Positions 37,986-48,627 of a stretch of DNA of 64,000 nucleotides are shown here, piece by piece. The position numbers and the translations under genes are program-made. The notes below the pieces were generated by a model. The model worked only from the letters and a program-made list of their open reading frames with translations, did no database searches and had not been told where the DNA came from. Every line of letters begins with the position of its first letter. The stretch's first letter is position 1. This DNA comes from Galbula dea (taxonomy: Eukaryota; Chordata; Aves; Piciformes; Galbulidae): positions 248,001-312,000 of the forward strand of contig VWZX01010011.1 of assembly GCA_013399015.1 (NCBI GenBank). The letters run 5' to 3'.

Positions 37986-40900
37986 CAAGAAGCTAAATTT
38001 TCCCTTTTTACCTGATAAGCATTTCTGAAAATTATTTTTCTGTGCTTTTCATGATTTTCAGTAGTAGAGTTAGTTTTTTAGAATAAATAGGAGACAGCTT
38101 GAGGAGATGCTGATTTTTCACTGGACTAACATCAGGTTTTGCAGTGTACAGATTTCTGCACTGTGATTGTTTTTACTTCCACGTTGTGCTTGTGGAATAA
38201 AGGTTCTAAAAGAAGAATAACATATAATTAATCTTTAATTTTCCAAATAATTGTTATTTTTAAAGTATTTTACAGTAGATTTTATAAACTAAAGAGCTCC
38301 AAACCACAATTACCTATTATTGTATTTCTTTGTAAAAGGACACAATTTGCTTAAGTCTTTTCTACATTGGATGGAATACTCTATGAATGACAATAGTTGT
38401 AGTACTACTTACAGCAGAACTTTTATCTAATATATGGGTAATCAGATGGTTTTCTACTTATCTAAGTGTGACTAGGGTTTTCCTAACCTATACAGATCAA
38501 AGTTGATCATTAATGTTTTTGAAGTATAAATGTCATTTTTCATTCAAGGGACAGGAGAACTGCTGAGTTTGATACCTTCATGCCCAAGCATCATGCCTTT
38601 ACAAGAAAATAGTAGATCTCAAACATTTTGTTCTGGGTTTTGTTGAACCATGTTATGGTCTGACTTAGCAGCTGATATCAGAAGATCTAATGCAAATAGA
38701 CATCTGTGAACACTACATGTAATATTATGTGTGTGTCAAATACATCCTGTTACATTATGGATCATTAGCTAACTATATATGACGGTATAGCCAGCACAGC
38801 TAGATTTCAGCCAGATGTAGCAGTCAGTTAACCATAGATCACAGGAGAAACACTGATCTGCAAATGTTTGATTATACCAGTTTTTATGGAAAAATACAAA
38901 ACATTTAAGTAACCCTCTTAAGGACTCATAATTTTGTTTAAAAAAAATTTAATGGGATGAGATTTCATACAGTTTACTTTGGACTAGAACATCACATTGA
39001 GAATGATTTTTTTTTGTCACTTCTTTTTTTTCCAACTTCCATAATTCTACCTAGCTGGGTTCTTGAGTCCTTTTCAGTAGAAAGACTGCTGTGATGTACT
39101 TGCCATTTTTCATCACAATCTTGAAAGTGAGGTGAACTGAAAGCTTTGTTCTGAAATATAGGTGAAATCTAGTAGCTCCTTCTTCTAAACTGCCTCTAGT
39201 GATTCTCAGTCTGCTCAAACTTGAAATTCAGAAGTACAACATTATTAAAGTGATAGAAGGTCATAAAAAGAAAACTTTTGGGCAAATCTTCTGCACATCA
39301 AATCTGCAACTCAATAGAGCTTTAATTTTTCCCTATATATGACACTTTTGACAATAACCATTGATTTTCTTTTTTTTTGTCTAAACATCATTATGTACCA
39401 CTAATGGAGTGAGATATTTTGGGAATGTCTTGGCTGAAAAATATCTTATGAATCCCAGAATTCATTGTTATTTGTTTCATTATACTGTATTAACAGTAAG
39501 AACATCAATTTTTAAATATAGGGGCCAGGTTGTCTTGGTGAATTAATATTGAACTTTTTGTGGCTAATAAGAAAGGACATTGAACCAAATCAGTACAGCA
39601 ATGAGCAAGAATGGGAGATATCAAGGGTATGAGAAGCTCTCGAGCACTGGGTCTGCAGATAATTCTGCTCATTTTCTGTAACGACTTAATGGCCTTTTGA
39701 ATGGCTATACATTATCACACCAGCCTTGATCAAAAGACTTGAGGTCAGCTATGGTTGACTTCTGTAATTACACCATGAGATGGAAAGGTCACTTGAAAAT
39801 CATGACCACGTTATCCAATGAAACCCTGGGGAAAAAAAATTACACTGATATTATAGTCAATGTATATTTTGTTTAGTACAAAGAAGACCACAAAAGAGCT
39901 GAAGGTAACAGTTGTGAAGAATATAACTGTATTCTCACAACTAATTCCAAATCCTAAATACCTCATCCAGTCCTTTCCTTTTCAACTACAGCTGCACAGA
40001 GGCAGGATGTAGAAGTCCAAAAGCCTAAGGAAATTGCTGATGAACAACAGTTTCAAATATGCCTCTTTTATAATGAACCTATTTTATATACTTAATGTAT
40101 CATACATTGTTCAAACACTTCCTAACTACAAGGGTTAACACAACTAATACATAAAATGTAGTGGCTACATACATCACTTACACCTATCACATTAATAGCT
40201 ATTACCAGACATTTGTCACAGCACATTTCTTTGCTGATTAAACCCAGTTGTTACAACCAGCGCAAATACTTTAATTTTCAAATGTTGTCTTTTCTTTTAA
40301 GAAACAAGGTTATTAGAGTTTCTCTGTGTAGTAGAGAAGTTTGTATATATAAATACATATTGACTTCCATAGAATTACAACTACAAAGGCTGAATTTTTC
40401 CCTTTATGCTAAATTAAAAACTCCTCATAGGGGTGCAAGGCAAAAAAAACCCCCAAACATTGCAGAATTATTTATACACTGGATAGAATGGAAGACCAGT
40501 GTATTTAGTTTAAAAGCTTAAAAAGTTGTTTGGGGACTTTTTCTGTGAGTGAAATTCAAATTAGATTCTTGCTTGAGCCTTGCAGTTAAACCTGTAAGTG
40601 AAGCTCAAATAAATAGTTTGCTTGAACCTTGCAGTCTAGTCTCTTTTTGTCACAGATGTCTTAATGGAAATACTTTTTCCTGAAACAATAAATACCTCAG
40701 CTACTGAACCATGTTATCCTTGGAGAATGATTTTGGGTAAAATAAAAGCTGTTTCCTTTGACATTTGTTTTGAGTGTGAGCTGTTTTCACAAATGGATTA
40801 GAAGCTTTTGAATTATTCCTTGCCTGTCATATCAGAATTATTATCCTAAATTCATAAATTCCTGCCTTAAAATGTCACGATTTCACCCTTACAAGGGGAG

Positions 40901-41011
40901 GACATTAGAGGCCAAAACCCTCCTTGAAGAGAATTGCAATAATACTAGTGGATGGGATTTTAGGTGCTCTAGGTTTTGAAATAATCTCCCTGTACCATAG
41001 AGGGCTTTAAC
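37986..41011. other. Low-copy AT-rich DNA, ~3 kb, no gene seen
   Basis: No CR1 or LTR. One old tandem duplication is listed separately. The 102-codon frame at 40213-40521 is AT-driven and featureless. Confidence 0.55.
40544..40641. repeat. 49-bp tandem duplication, diverged
   Basis: Two copies (40544-40592 and 40593-40641) share 'tgtRagtgaaRYtcaaa' and 'tgcttgaRccttgcagt'. The second copy contains AATAAA. The divergence suggests an old duplication. Confidence 0.8.
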
Positions 41012-41317
41012 TCAGCTGTCAGTGGAGGCCAGTATCTTGCTGAAATTCAAGGTGATGTTTTTTCTTCCCTTACTGGCTATCCTTCTCAGCACATGAATTA
41101 CATTAGAAAACAGAATGTGAAGGTATAGTAGAGAGACAGCTTCAGCAACCTGAAATATACAGGGAAAGCAACATGTAGTAGTGACAACATTTGCAAAAGA
41201 AACAGTGAGAAACACCCACTTGCAATTAAACTTTAGAGATGACAAAGTCTTCAAAGCAAAGAACTTACAAGTGTTTTGCTGGAAATATACAACTGACCTG
41301 AGTTGCATGCATCTCAA
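41012..41317 (-). CDS. Doubtful 101-codon open frame downstream of a TATA promoter motif
   Basis: The frame starts at ATG 41317-41315 and stops near 41012. It is noted only for its position: the ATG lies ~35 bp downstream of a CCAAT-TATA pair on the same strand. The product would have hydrophobic stretches ('LLYLHILFSNVIHVL') and scattered Cys, but it matches nothing I know. An acceptor-like 'tccctgtatatttcag' lies within it on the same strand, which argues as much for spliced RNA as for translation. Most likely it is a chance frame. Confidence 0.15.
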   Translation of the reverse strand: MRCMQLRSVVYFQQNTCKFFALKTLSSLKFNCKWVFLTVSFANVVTTTCCFPCIFQVAEAVSLLYLHILFSNVIHVLRRIASKGRKNITLNFSKILASTDS

Positions 41318-41350
41318 AACAAAGGCACCCCCACCCTTACATTTGCAGCC

Positions 41351-41402
41351 CTTTTATACCCTTCTCAACAACTGCCTGGTCCCTTGCTCTGTTTTCCATT
41401 GG
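41351..41402 (-). promoter_or_regulatory. CCAAT box plus TATA box, minus strand
   Basis: On the minus strand, CCAAT (41402-41398, within 'ccagccaatgg') is followed ~40 bp later by a consensus TATAAAAG (41358-41351, within 'gggtataaaaggg'). The spacing is typical of pol II or LTR U3 promoters. Transcription would run towards lower coordinates from about 41325. It could belong to an unrecognised LTR. No LTR ends are visible. Confidence 0.4.
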
Positions 41403-41559
41403 CTGGTGCTTGGGAACTGACATTCCAGGTTCTTCTGCAAAAAACTGTCCTGCCAGGTTACCCAGAGACCAGCTTCAGGGCAGGTAAGACTGCAGTGGGG
41501 AAGGGATTTGTAGCAAAAAGGGCCAACAGAAAGCTCTTTTGGGGGCTTTTTGAAGCCAG
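41403..41559. other. GC-richer spacer between two opposed promoter motifs
   Basis: The composition is higher in GC than the DNA below 41300, with no identified repeat. The 5' limit of the CR1 element that follows could lie anywhere from ~41480 to 41600. Confidence 0.4.
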
Positions 41560-41619
41560 GCTAAGCTCTAAGCTTGTGCTGGGGGCTGTCAGTTGGTGGG
41601 CAGGCTGCTGAGATCATCT

Positions 41620-41660
41620 GGGCGGAGCCAGCAGCACCCACCCTGGGTCAGGCTATAAAA
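41620..41660 (+). promoter_or_regulatory. CR1 5' UTR promoter: GC box and TATA-like box
   Basis: GGGCGG (41620-41625) and TATAAAA (41654-41660) are 28 bp apart in the leader of the CR1 copy. CR1 is expected to use an internal promoter so that new copies carry it. Whether this TATA works is unknown. Confidence 0.45.
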
Positions 41661-41903
41661 ACCCCTTCAGAGCACACCATGAGTAATTAGTGTTTGTGTG
41701 TGTTCTGGTGGGTGCTTCAGCTGGCTGCAGCTTGAAGGACAGGGTGCTGAGTCTCTGCCAGGGCACAAGGTAAGTTCAATCCCTTTAAGTGGTCAGAGGT
41801 CAGGAGTGCTCAACCCAACTGATCATCGAGTTGCAAGGGGTCAGTTACTTGGAGAGATCCAGCTGTTGTTGCTACCTGGCTGAAGGCTGTTGTTAGAAAA
41901 CCT

Positions 41904-42590
41904 GTGGGCACCCAGACAGATGCTCCACTGCATAGAGTGCCAGAGCCTGGCATTTGAAATGGAGGGGAGGGGAGACAAACATGTATCAGATGGGAATAGG
42001 TGAATGACCTGCTCAGCCAGGTAGCTGAGCGGAAGGATGAAGTGGAGAGGTTGAGGAGTATCAGGAGCTGTGAGAGGGACTGACTTGTGGACTCACTCCC
42101 TGAGAGAATGGAAACAGGTTGAGGCCCCACATAAATCAGAGGGGGGCAGAAGGGCCAATATGCTGTCCTGACCCACTTCACAGGGAAGTCTGTTGCCTCC
42201 CTGGGGCATGGATTAGGGAGATGTTGGACAAACTTCCTGCCCTAGTAAACCCCTCTGATTGTTACCTCCTATTAGTGTTTCAGGTGGGCAGAAGCACCAA
42301 AAAATCAAATTAAAGAGATTTTAGAGCCTTGGGATAGCTGCTTCACGGATCAGTAAGGCAAGTTGTGTTCTCCTCTATCTCTTCAGTGGCAATGAATGAG
42401 GAAATTAACAGGAAGAGACAACATGGCTCTGCGACTGGTGTTATGAGCAGGGCTTTGGGTTTTTTGATGATGGGCTGCTATAGGAGGCACCTGGCCTGCT
42501 GGTGGCAGGTGGGATGCACCTGCCCAGAGGGGGAAAAGGATTTTTTGGGAGGAGTTAGCAGGGCTTATTGACAGGGCTTAAACTAGATAT
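41904..42590 (+). pseudogene. CR1 ORF1 remnant (coiled coil plus esterase-like domain)
   Basis: Pieces are readable in different frames. They are V-G-T-Q-T-D (41904-41921), a short coiled-coil start 'DEVERLRSIR' (from 42036), and 'GAEGPICCPDPLHREVCCLP' (from about 42143). Further on come 'QVVFSSISSVA' (from about 42359) and the C-terminal H-L-x-x-R-G-K and G-L-I-x-x-L traces near 42515-42580. The middle belongs to the SGNH/esterase-like domain of CR1 ORF1. The upstream Gly-Asp-Ser nucleophile block is not readable. Several stops and frame changes make it non-functional. The open frames 42119-42313 and 42365-42571 are fragments of it. Confidence 0.78.
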
Positions 42591-42700
42591 GAAGGGGGGA
42601 GGGGAGATAACTGGGTTTCTTAGGAACAAGCCCAAGGGAAGTGTGCCATGACTTGCAGGATGGTGGACTAGTGAGGACTCTTGCTCTGCTATTTCACTTG

Positions 42701-42736
42701 AGCAAAAGAAACCATAAAAGCAAAAGAAATCATAAA
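42701..42736. repeat. 18-bp direct duplication inside CR1
   Basis: 'agcaaaagaaaccataaa' is followed at once by 'agcaaaagaaatcataaa', one mismatch apart. It lies in the ORF1-ORF2 region. Confidence 0.9.
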
Positions 42737-42805
42737 AGCACCTGAGAAGGGTCTGGTAGGAAATGGGGCCCACACTCACAAAGGGTGTTGGGATCATTAG
42801 CTCAT

Positions 42806-43110
42806 CTGAAGTGCATCTATACTAATGCATGCAGTATGAGCAACAAACCAGAAGCCTGAAGCCACAATGCGTCAGGAAAACTATGACGTAGTGGCTATAA
42901 CAGAAAGGTGATGTGATGCCTTACACAACTGGAATGCCACAACTGATAGCTGGAAACTCTTCAGGAGGGTTAGACAGGGAAGGAGAAGTGGTGCAGTGGC
43001 CCTGTGTGTTAGGGAGTGGTATGAGACCTCAGAAATTAAGTATAGTGATGAAGGGCTTTAGAGTGTTTGGATTAGGTTAAGGGCCAGTAATGCTGATATC
43101 GCTGTGGGAG
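42806..43110 (+). pseudogene. CR1 ORF2 N-terminus: APE-type endonuclease remnant
   Basis: 'LKCIYTNACSMSNKPEA' (from 42806) then, after a frame change, 'EATMRQENYDVVAITER' (from about 42858). These give the first Asn-x-x-Ser block and the Glu of the I-T-E-T motif of the apurinic-like endonuclease. Further on 'SVWIRLRASNADIAVGV' is readable just before the junction. The His/Asp catalytic blocks are deleted. Confidence 0.8.
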
Positions 43111-43724
43111 TGCCCAGGTGGCCAAGAAAGCTAATAGCAGCTTGGCCTGTATCAAAAATAGTGTGATCAGTAGGACCAGAGAAGTGATTATCCCCCTGTA
43201 CACAGAGCTGGTGAGGCCGCACCTAGAACACTGGATTCCATTTTGGGCCCCTCATTACAAGAAGGATGTAGAAGCATTACAGCATGTCCAGAGAAGGGCA
43301 AGGAGGCTAGTGAGGGGTCTGGAGCACAAGTCTTATGAGGAGCAGCTGAGGGAGCTGGGGTTGTTTAGACTGGAGATGAGGAGACTCAGTGGAGACCTTC
43401 TTGCTCTCTACAACTCCCTGAAAGGAGGTTGTAGCAAGATGGTGGTAGGTCTCTTTTCCAGGGTAACAGTGAGAGGACGAGAGGAAATAGCTTCAAGATG
43501 AAGCAGGGGAAGTTCAAAATGGATATAAGGAGAAATTTCTTTACTGAAAGGGATGTAAAGTCTTGGAATAGGCTGCCCAGGGAGGTGGTGGAGTCACCAT
43601 CCCTAGAGGTGTTTAAGAAACGCTTAGATTTGGTTCTTAGGGACATGGTTTAGTGATATCTCAGTGACAGGTATGGTTGGACTTGATGATCTTAGAGATC
43701 TCTTCCAACCTTTGTGGTTCTGTA
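43111..43724 (+). pseudogene. CR1 ORF2 C-terminus and 3' UTR after the deletion
   Basis: 'AQVAKKANSSLACIKNSV' begins right at the junction and continues in a 127-codon frame (43118-43501) with 'LVRPHLEHWIPFWAPHYKKD' and 'LRELGLFRLEMRRLSGDLLA'. The 3' UTR has 'ggttggacttgatgatctta' and 'gatctcttccaacctttgtg'. The tail differs from the TCTATGATTCTATGA type, pointing to another subfamily. Confidence 0.92.
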
Positions 43725-43727
43725 AAG

Positions 43728-43885
43728 ACATGAATGCCCCACCCCTGACAGGGTTCAGAACCAGGCTGGATGAGGCCTTGAGAAACCTGGTCTAGTAGAA
43801 GGTGTTCCTGCCCATGGTAAGGGTTTTGAACAAGGTGAAGATCCCTTCCAAACCGAACCTTTCTGTGATTTGGTGACTCTGTGAC
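43728..43885 (+). mobile_element. CR1: Second CR1 3' fragment abutting the long copy
   Basis: It starts within 5 bp of the previous tail. 'tgaatgccccacccctgaca', 'aaccaggctggatgaggcct', 'gagaaacctggtctagtaga' and 'agatcccttccaa' mark the last ~150 bp of another CR1 subfamily. The block 'gatgatctt' is altered to 'caaggtgaag'. The tail is 'ttctgtgatttggtgactct'. Confidence 0.9.
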
Positions 43886-44724
43886 TGGCCAATACCAAAA
43901 TTTAGTAAGTTAGCTCTTGTCAGTTGCATCCCAGAATGTTTATGATGCATGAGGAAGGTTAAAACTAATATTTTGGTTTGCATGCATGTTTGTTTTCTTT
44001 TGCTGATCTGACAAGTTACACTCCAAGTCCAAAGAGATAAAATGTATGTTAAGAACTTTCCCCTGCTTCAGGACTTCTGAAGTGTATATCCCATATTCTC
44101 ACACCACTCTCAGGTGTGGAGATTTGGAAAAAAAAAATCTAACATGAAGGGGGTTTTAAAAAGTTTATTTTAATTTAAAAATAATTCAGTTAGAAAATTC
44201 CCAGGTAGTTTATCTGTAGTTGCTTGGCTTCATAGTTTAAAATGTTATGAGCCCTTCTGAGGTTATGAAGCAAGATGGTTAATACACTGAGATTTAAAAA
44301 TGCAGCTGCGGTAAATGCTTCTGAAGATTTTTACCACAAGATTGATAGTCTGATCCAGTAAACAGCTAACCTTCATGTCTTAACTCACCTCTAAAATTGT
44401 GTAACTGTCCCTTTGAGTAGTTTTGCCCTTGAGAAATTCCCTCTGTTCTTCTGTGACTTCTATGCTTTGTGATAAATTGTATTTCTTTTGGACAGTAATA
44501 TTGATGATACTTCCACTGATGAGGATTTCAGGCACATTGTATATACACAGTTAAAATAATAATTTGGTTTGAGTTGTAACTATTTCCTCTTTGATTTCCT
44601 TAGCAGCAACATTTTCTGGATCTGTTAGGATTCTATTCACACAAAGGAAGTGCTCAAACTGACTAAATCTCCAAATCAGATTATTGGTTTACCCAAAACC
44701 AGGGGGAAAAGTGTGACCAGAAAA
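43886..44724. other. Low-copy DNA, no gene seen
   Basis: No recognised repeat or coding domain in about 840 bp. Confidence 0.55.
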
Positions 44725-44989
44725 TGTCCTGGTTAGTCTGACCCCAACCATTACCTCACAAGGGGATGGAGTGTGACCTGTGGCTGTAATGAGGGGACTG
44801 GAGACAGGAAGAGGAAAGGAGGTATATCTAGTGTCATGTGGAGTCTGGGACAGGGAGCAGAAAGCTATTTTCCCTCTGTTTCAATGTTTGTCTTTGCTTC
44901 CCATCACCCGAATCAGTATTTGAGAATTTGTATTAATTGATAATAAATTAAGCTAAACTCTCCAAGGTGAATCTGCTTTGCCTGCAACA
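44725..44989 (+). mobile_element. Probable short or deleted solo LTR, ERVL-like
   Basis: It begins TGTCCTGG and ends CTGCAACA. It has AATAAA at 44942-44947 within 'attgataataaattaagcta', followed by 'ctctccaaggtgaatctgct'. This resembles the poly(A) region of the family at 47710-48627 (which carries the complement). It is only ~265 bp, so most of U3 would be missing. No target-site duplication is evident. Confidence 0.42.
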
Positions 44990-47709
44990 GTACTACAGAT
45001 AAGACATGGAAAATGTTGTTTTGTTTTAAATCACTGTTATTAGTTTATCTTATGCCCAAGATGCATGTGTACAGTTGGATTCTATTTTCAAGCTATATTT
45101 CTGTCAGCTTTCACAATTAAAAGCATGAGTTGTAGGCTGTTAGTTTTACTTTATTTAAAGATTGTATTAGATTTACCCTATATATCATGCAAGCAGACCT
45201 CTAGCAAAGAAATGAAAACAAAAGGAGAAACAAAGAAAGCCTAAGGGCTAATTGGCTCTCACAAAATACAGAAATATTTGGACTGCATTTTCTTGAAGAT
45301 TAATTTGAACTAAATTACCTGATGTCCACAATGGAGACTAATGGAGAGCTTTAGGAAGAAGTGAAATCAGTATAGAAGAAATACATTTAGAGATACATAA
45401 ATTGAATGTGTCAAAAGAGTGTAAAGGCATTTACCCCTTAACTGCACATTTTCAGTTGCTTTTCTAATAATGAACAGAAAAGGAGTTTTTGGTTTAACAC
45501 CATTTATTTAATTACCTACTGCTGTCAGTGTGTGGGCACTCTGGTGTGTGCAGGCACTCTTGTGTGTGCATTTAGAGTCTGGATTTTTGGTCTGATGGTT
45601 CCAAGTTTTTATCCAAAAGAACTTTCTCCAGAATAGAGTGGGGGTTTTTTAAAACTATACTATCATACCATTTGCTAGAAAATAACTGTTGATCCTTCCA
45701 GTTGTCCTACAATCTGTCAGCTTTTTTTTTCTATTAGTAAAAGATGTGTTCTGACTTATCCAAACAGAGTTGGTTTTCCTGAGCCACCTATTTTTTTTAC
45801 TAAGTGATGAGTAAATACATAGGAAAAAAAATTAGTCTTCATAGATGATTTTTCAGATTTACAGTAAGTTTTCTGTATTATTTTGGTTGGTGTTATATAC
45901 ATTATAAATGTATAGTCCTGCCAGATTTCTACTACAGGAAATTAATAATATCTATACTCTGGTAGGCAGTAATAGTTTCCATCTGTTTCTGACATGAGAC
46001 AAAGTTTTGTCTTCTGTATCATGTTAAAAAGACACTGCAACTAAAATGTTAGCTTCCATCTGCTCTCACACCTAAACATAAGCTTGACTTAACGCAGAAT
46101 CCTGTGTTTTAGGACAACATAGGATAAACAATGAGTGAAATGAATACAAATAGTGGCAACATAGTCTCTTATGCTGCTCAGTGGATATTTTAGGGTTACT
46201 GATGGCATGCTTGCTTCATGCATGTTGCTTCATACAATGCTATAAACCCTGTCTGCAGTGGTTCCTGCATATTAATCAAACTACATGACATTACCTGGAC
46301 AGAAAGATTTGACTGTATCTCATAAAGGACATCAGAGAGTTAAAAGACAGAAAGGGTTAGGAACTGTAAATGGATTGCTCAGAGAAAATTGCAGCTCTTA
46401 AGAACACTGTTTAAAGAATGTAATGCTGAAAAGCCTAGTTTTAAATCTCATTAAAATTGTAGCACAAAGTGACAAAATCAGAAAATTCAAAGCTAAGGTC
46501 ATCACCCTGTTGTTAATGAAGTCTACTTCTGTAAAAAACAAATTGCAGGAGTGTCATGACCTTAATGTGATGAATTCTGATTTAAGTGCATATGAGGAAA
46601 TGTGTATGAATCAAAAGACTGTACATGAGCAAACTAATTCAGTTTACAAAATGATTTGAATGACAATACTTAGTCAAGATGAGGGATTTGTATAAGAATT
46701 GTTGAACCTCATGCATGGACTTCTATTAATTTTACACCATCATGTAAGGTATTGTACCTGATTGGCATCAGTCAGAAGAAAGAAGGAACCTCTAGAAAGG
46801 TTTCATAATAATTCTGAATTGGTGCCCAAAACCTCTGGAAATTTAGAAGGTAATTTTATTTTTCTGTTGGTAGGGAGAAAAGGAAAAGTCAGAAGCAGAA
46901 TGATAAGGAAAAAAAGACTGAGAGAAACATTACCTTAAGCTTTCTGCCAAGTCTTAAATTCCCTTTGTTTTAAATTACAACAGGACTAGCTCAGGTTGTG
47001 TGCTATGTATCGATCTATATTCTTCCAAATGCAGTTGTCAGTCATGAGTACCTCTGTCATTTGGTGGGCAACTAGCACTAATTATACTCTCAACTATTAA
47101 TATTATAGATTATTTTGCAAATAACTAAGTGCCTTGTAAAACTTGAGTGTATGCAATCTTCATGGATCCTTTTTATACTTTTACCATTTGATGTTTCTAT
47201 ATGAATGGGCAGCAAATGGTACAATTGCTCTGAGATGTGAATGTTTTGAATGCTGGCCAGGCCCATTCTTACTCTGTTTTTTGGCAAAACTACCAATCTT
47301 TTCAAAGGACATAGCAAATGATCACCTGTGATCAGCCTGTGAGTATGACAAGTCCCTATATGTGAGGGATGCTTTAGCTGAGTGTTGCTATATTAACATT
47401 AATGTTGCAAATATTAACTAGTATCAGTAACAGCAATATGAAAATGTTGTCATGTTACCATGAGTAACTTCTTAAGAACTAGAACTCTAATATTCTGGCT
47501 GCCAGTACACATGAAACTGAATCTGACATTTCTTCTCAGCCTTTATTAGATGAGCTAGTCAAGTTAGGCTCACTATGGTGCATCCTGACTGAGTAGAAAG
47601 TTTTATTGGTAAAGATCCCCATATAATAAACTCTTATTTGAGACAGATATAGAAGGACCATAAAAGAAAGACTCCCTAGGAAAATAAGACACACAAGAAT
47701 GTTTCTTGC
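44990..47709. other. Low-copy DNA, ~2.7 kb, no gene seen
   Basis: It contains a small minisatellite, listed separately. The 78-codon Lys-rich frame at 46423-46659 has no domain. Confidence 0.55.
45527..45570. repeat. 17-18 bp minisatellite, ~2.5 copies
   Basis: The unit is 'gtgtgtg(g/ca)ggcactct' repeated at 45529 and 45544 with a partial third copy. Confidence 0.7.
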
Positions 47710-48627
47710 TGTGGTGAATTGACTTTGGCTGGCTGACAGATACCTATCCAGCTACTTTCCCACTCCTTCAATATGACAGGCAGGCAAAATGAGATGGAAA
47801 ACCTTCTGGGTCAAAACAAAGACAGGGAGATCACTTACCATTTCCATCATAGGCAAAACAGGCTTGATTTGGAAAAAAAAAAAAAATTACCAATTCTAAA
47901 TAGAGTGGAATGGTAAGAAACAAAGGAAAACTGAAACGTTCCTTCTGCCTTCCTGTCTCCTTTCCAGGCTCAGCATTCCTCCTTCATTTCTAACTCCTCT
48001 GTCTCAACTCCCTGAACCAAGCAGCACAGGAAGGAAGGAGAATGGGGCTTGTGATCCATCCATAACAGTCCTTCTTTGCTGCTCTTCTCATGTCTCTCCC
48101 CTGCTTCAGTGTGAGTCCTCTCCACATGCTACACTGTTTCATGATAAACCTGCTTCAATATGGGCTTTCCACAGGCAGCTGCTTCCTTCAGTGCATATCT
48201 GCCTGCTCTGTTGTAGGGTGCTCTGTGGTCTCCAGCTTGCAGATATCTGCTCTGGCATGGTCCTTTCCATGGGCTGCAGGGAAATGCCTTCAGCACTATG
48301 AAGTCTCCAAGGGCTTCAGGGAAATCTTTGCTCTTGCACCTAGAGCACCTCCTACCTTCTTCTCTCATCTTGATGTTGCAGGGATAAAGATTATGTTTTT
48401 GTTTTATTTATTTTCTTGTTCTTTCTTAAATGTTTTTCCAGAAGTGTCAGCAGTCACTGATGGGATCAGCTGTGGCCTGTGGTGGGGGATGCTGTGGAGC
48501 CAGCTGGAAGCAGCTGGAAGTAGCTACAACTGCCTGTATCTGGCACAAGGCAGCCCCTGCCACCTTTGCCCAGAGCCCCCTCCTCATACCTACCCCACTT
48601 CCAAAACCTTGCCACCTACACACAGCA
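47710..48627 (-). mobile_element. Solo LTR, avian ERVL-like family, reverse orientation
   Basis: On the plus strand it opens TGTGGTGAATTGACTTTGG and closes CCTTGCCACC...CACAGCA, the reverse of a common avian LTR recognised from memory. Between these are 'caaagacagggagatcactt', an A14 run (47873-47886) at the poly(A) region, repeated 'tgctcc/gggctgcag' type units (48230-48330), and 'ctgatgggatcagctg' with 'ggagccagctgg' near the other end. Sense is minus because the poly(A)-side motifs lie at the low-coordinate end. No viral internal region adjoins. The 5' limit is uncertain by a few bases and no clear target duplication is seen. Confidence 0.83.

Larger units (their letters stand above)
41560..43724 (+). 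mobile_element. CR1: CR1 LINE with 5' UTR, ORF1 and ORF2 start, lacking RT
   Basis: The copy keeps the usually lost 5' end. In order it has: a GC box and TATA box (41620-41660); a donor-like AAG|GTAAGT (41767-41775); ORF1 remnants (41904-42590); the start of the ORF2 endonuclease (42806-43110); a junction near 43110; and the ORF2 C-terminus and 3' UTR to 'tttgtggttctgt' at 43724. It is ~2.2 kb, against about 4.5 kb for a full CR1. The missing part is most of the endonuclease and the entire RT. Both ORFs carry stops and frameshifts, so the copy is dead. The 5' boundary is approximate. Confidence 0.88.
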
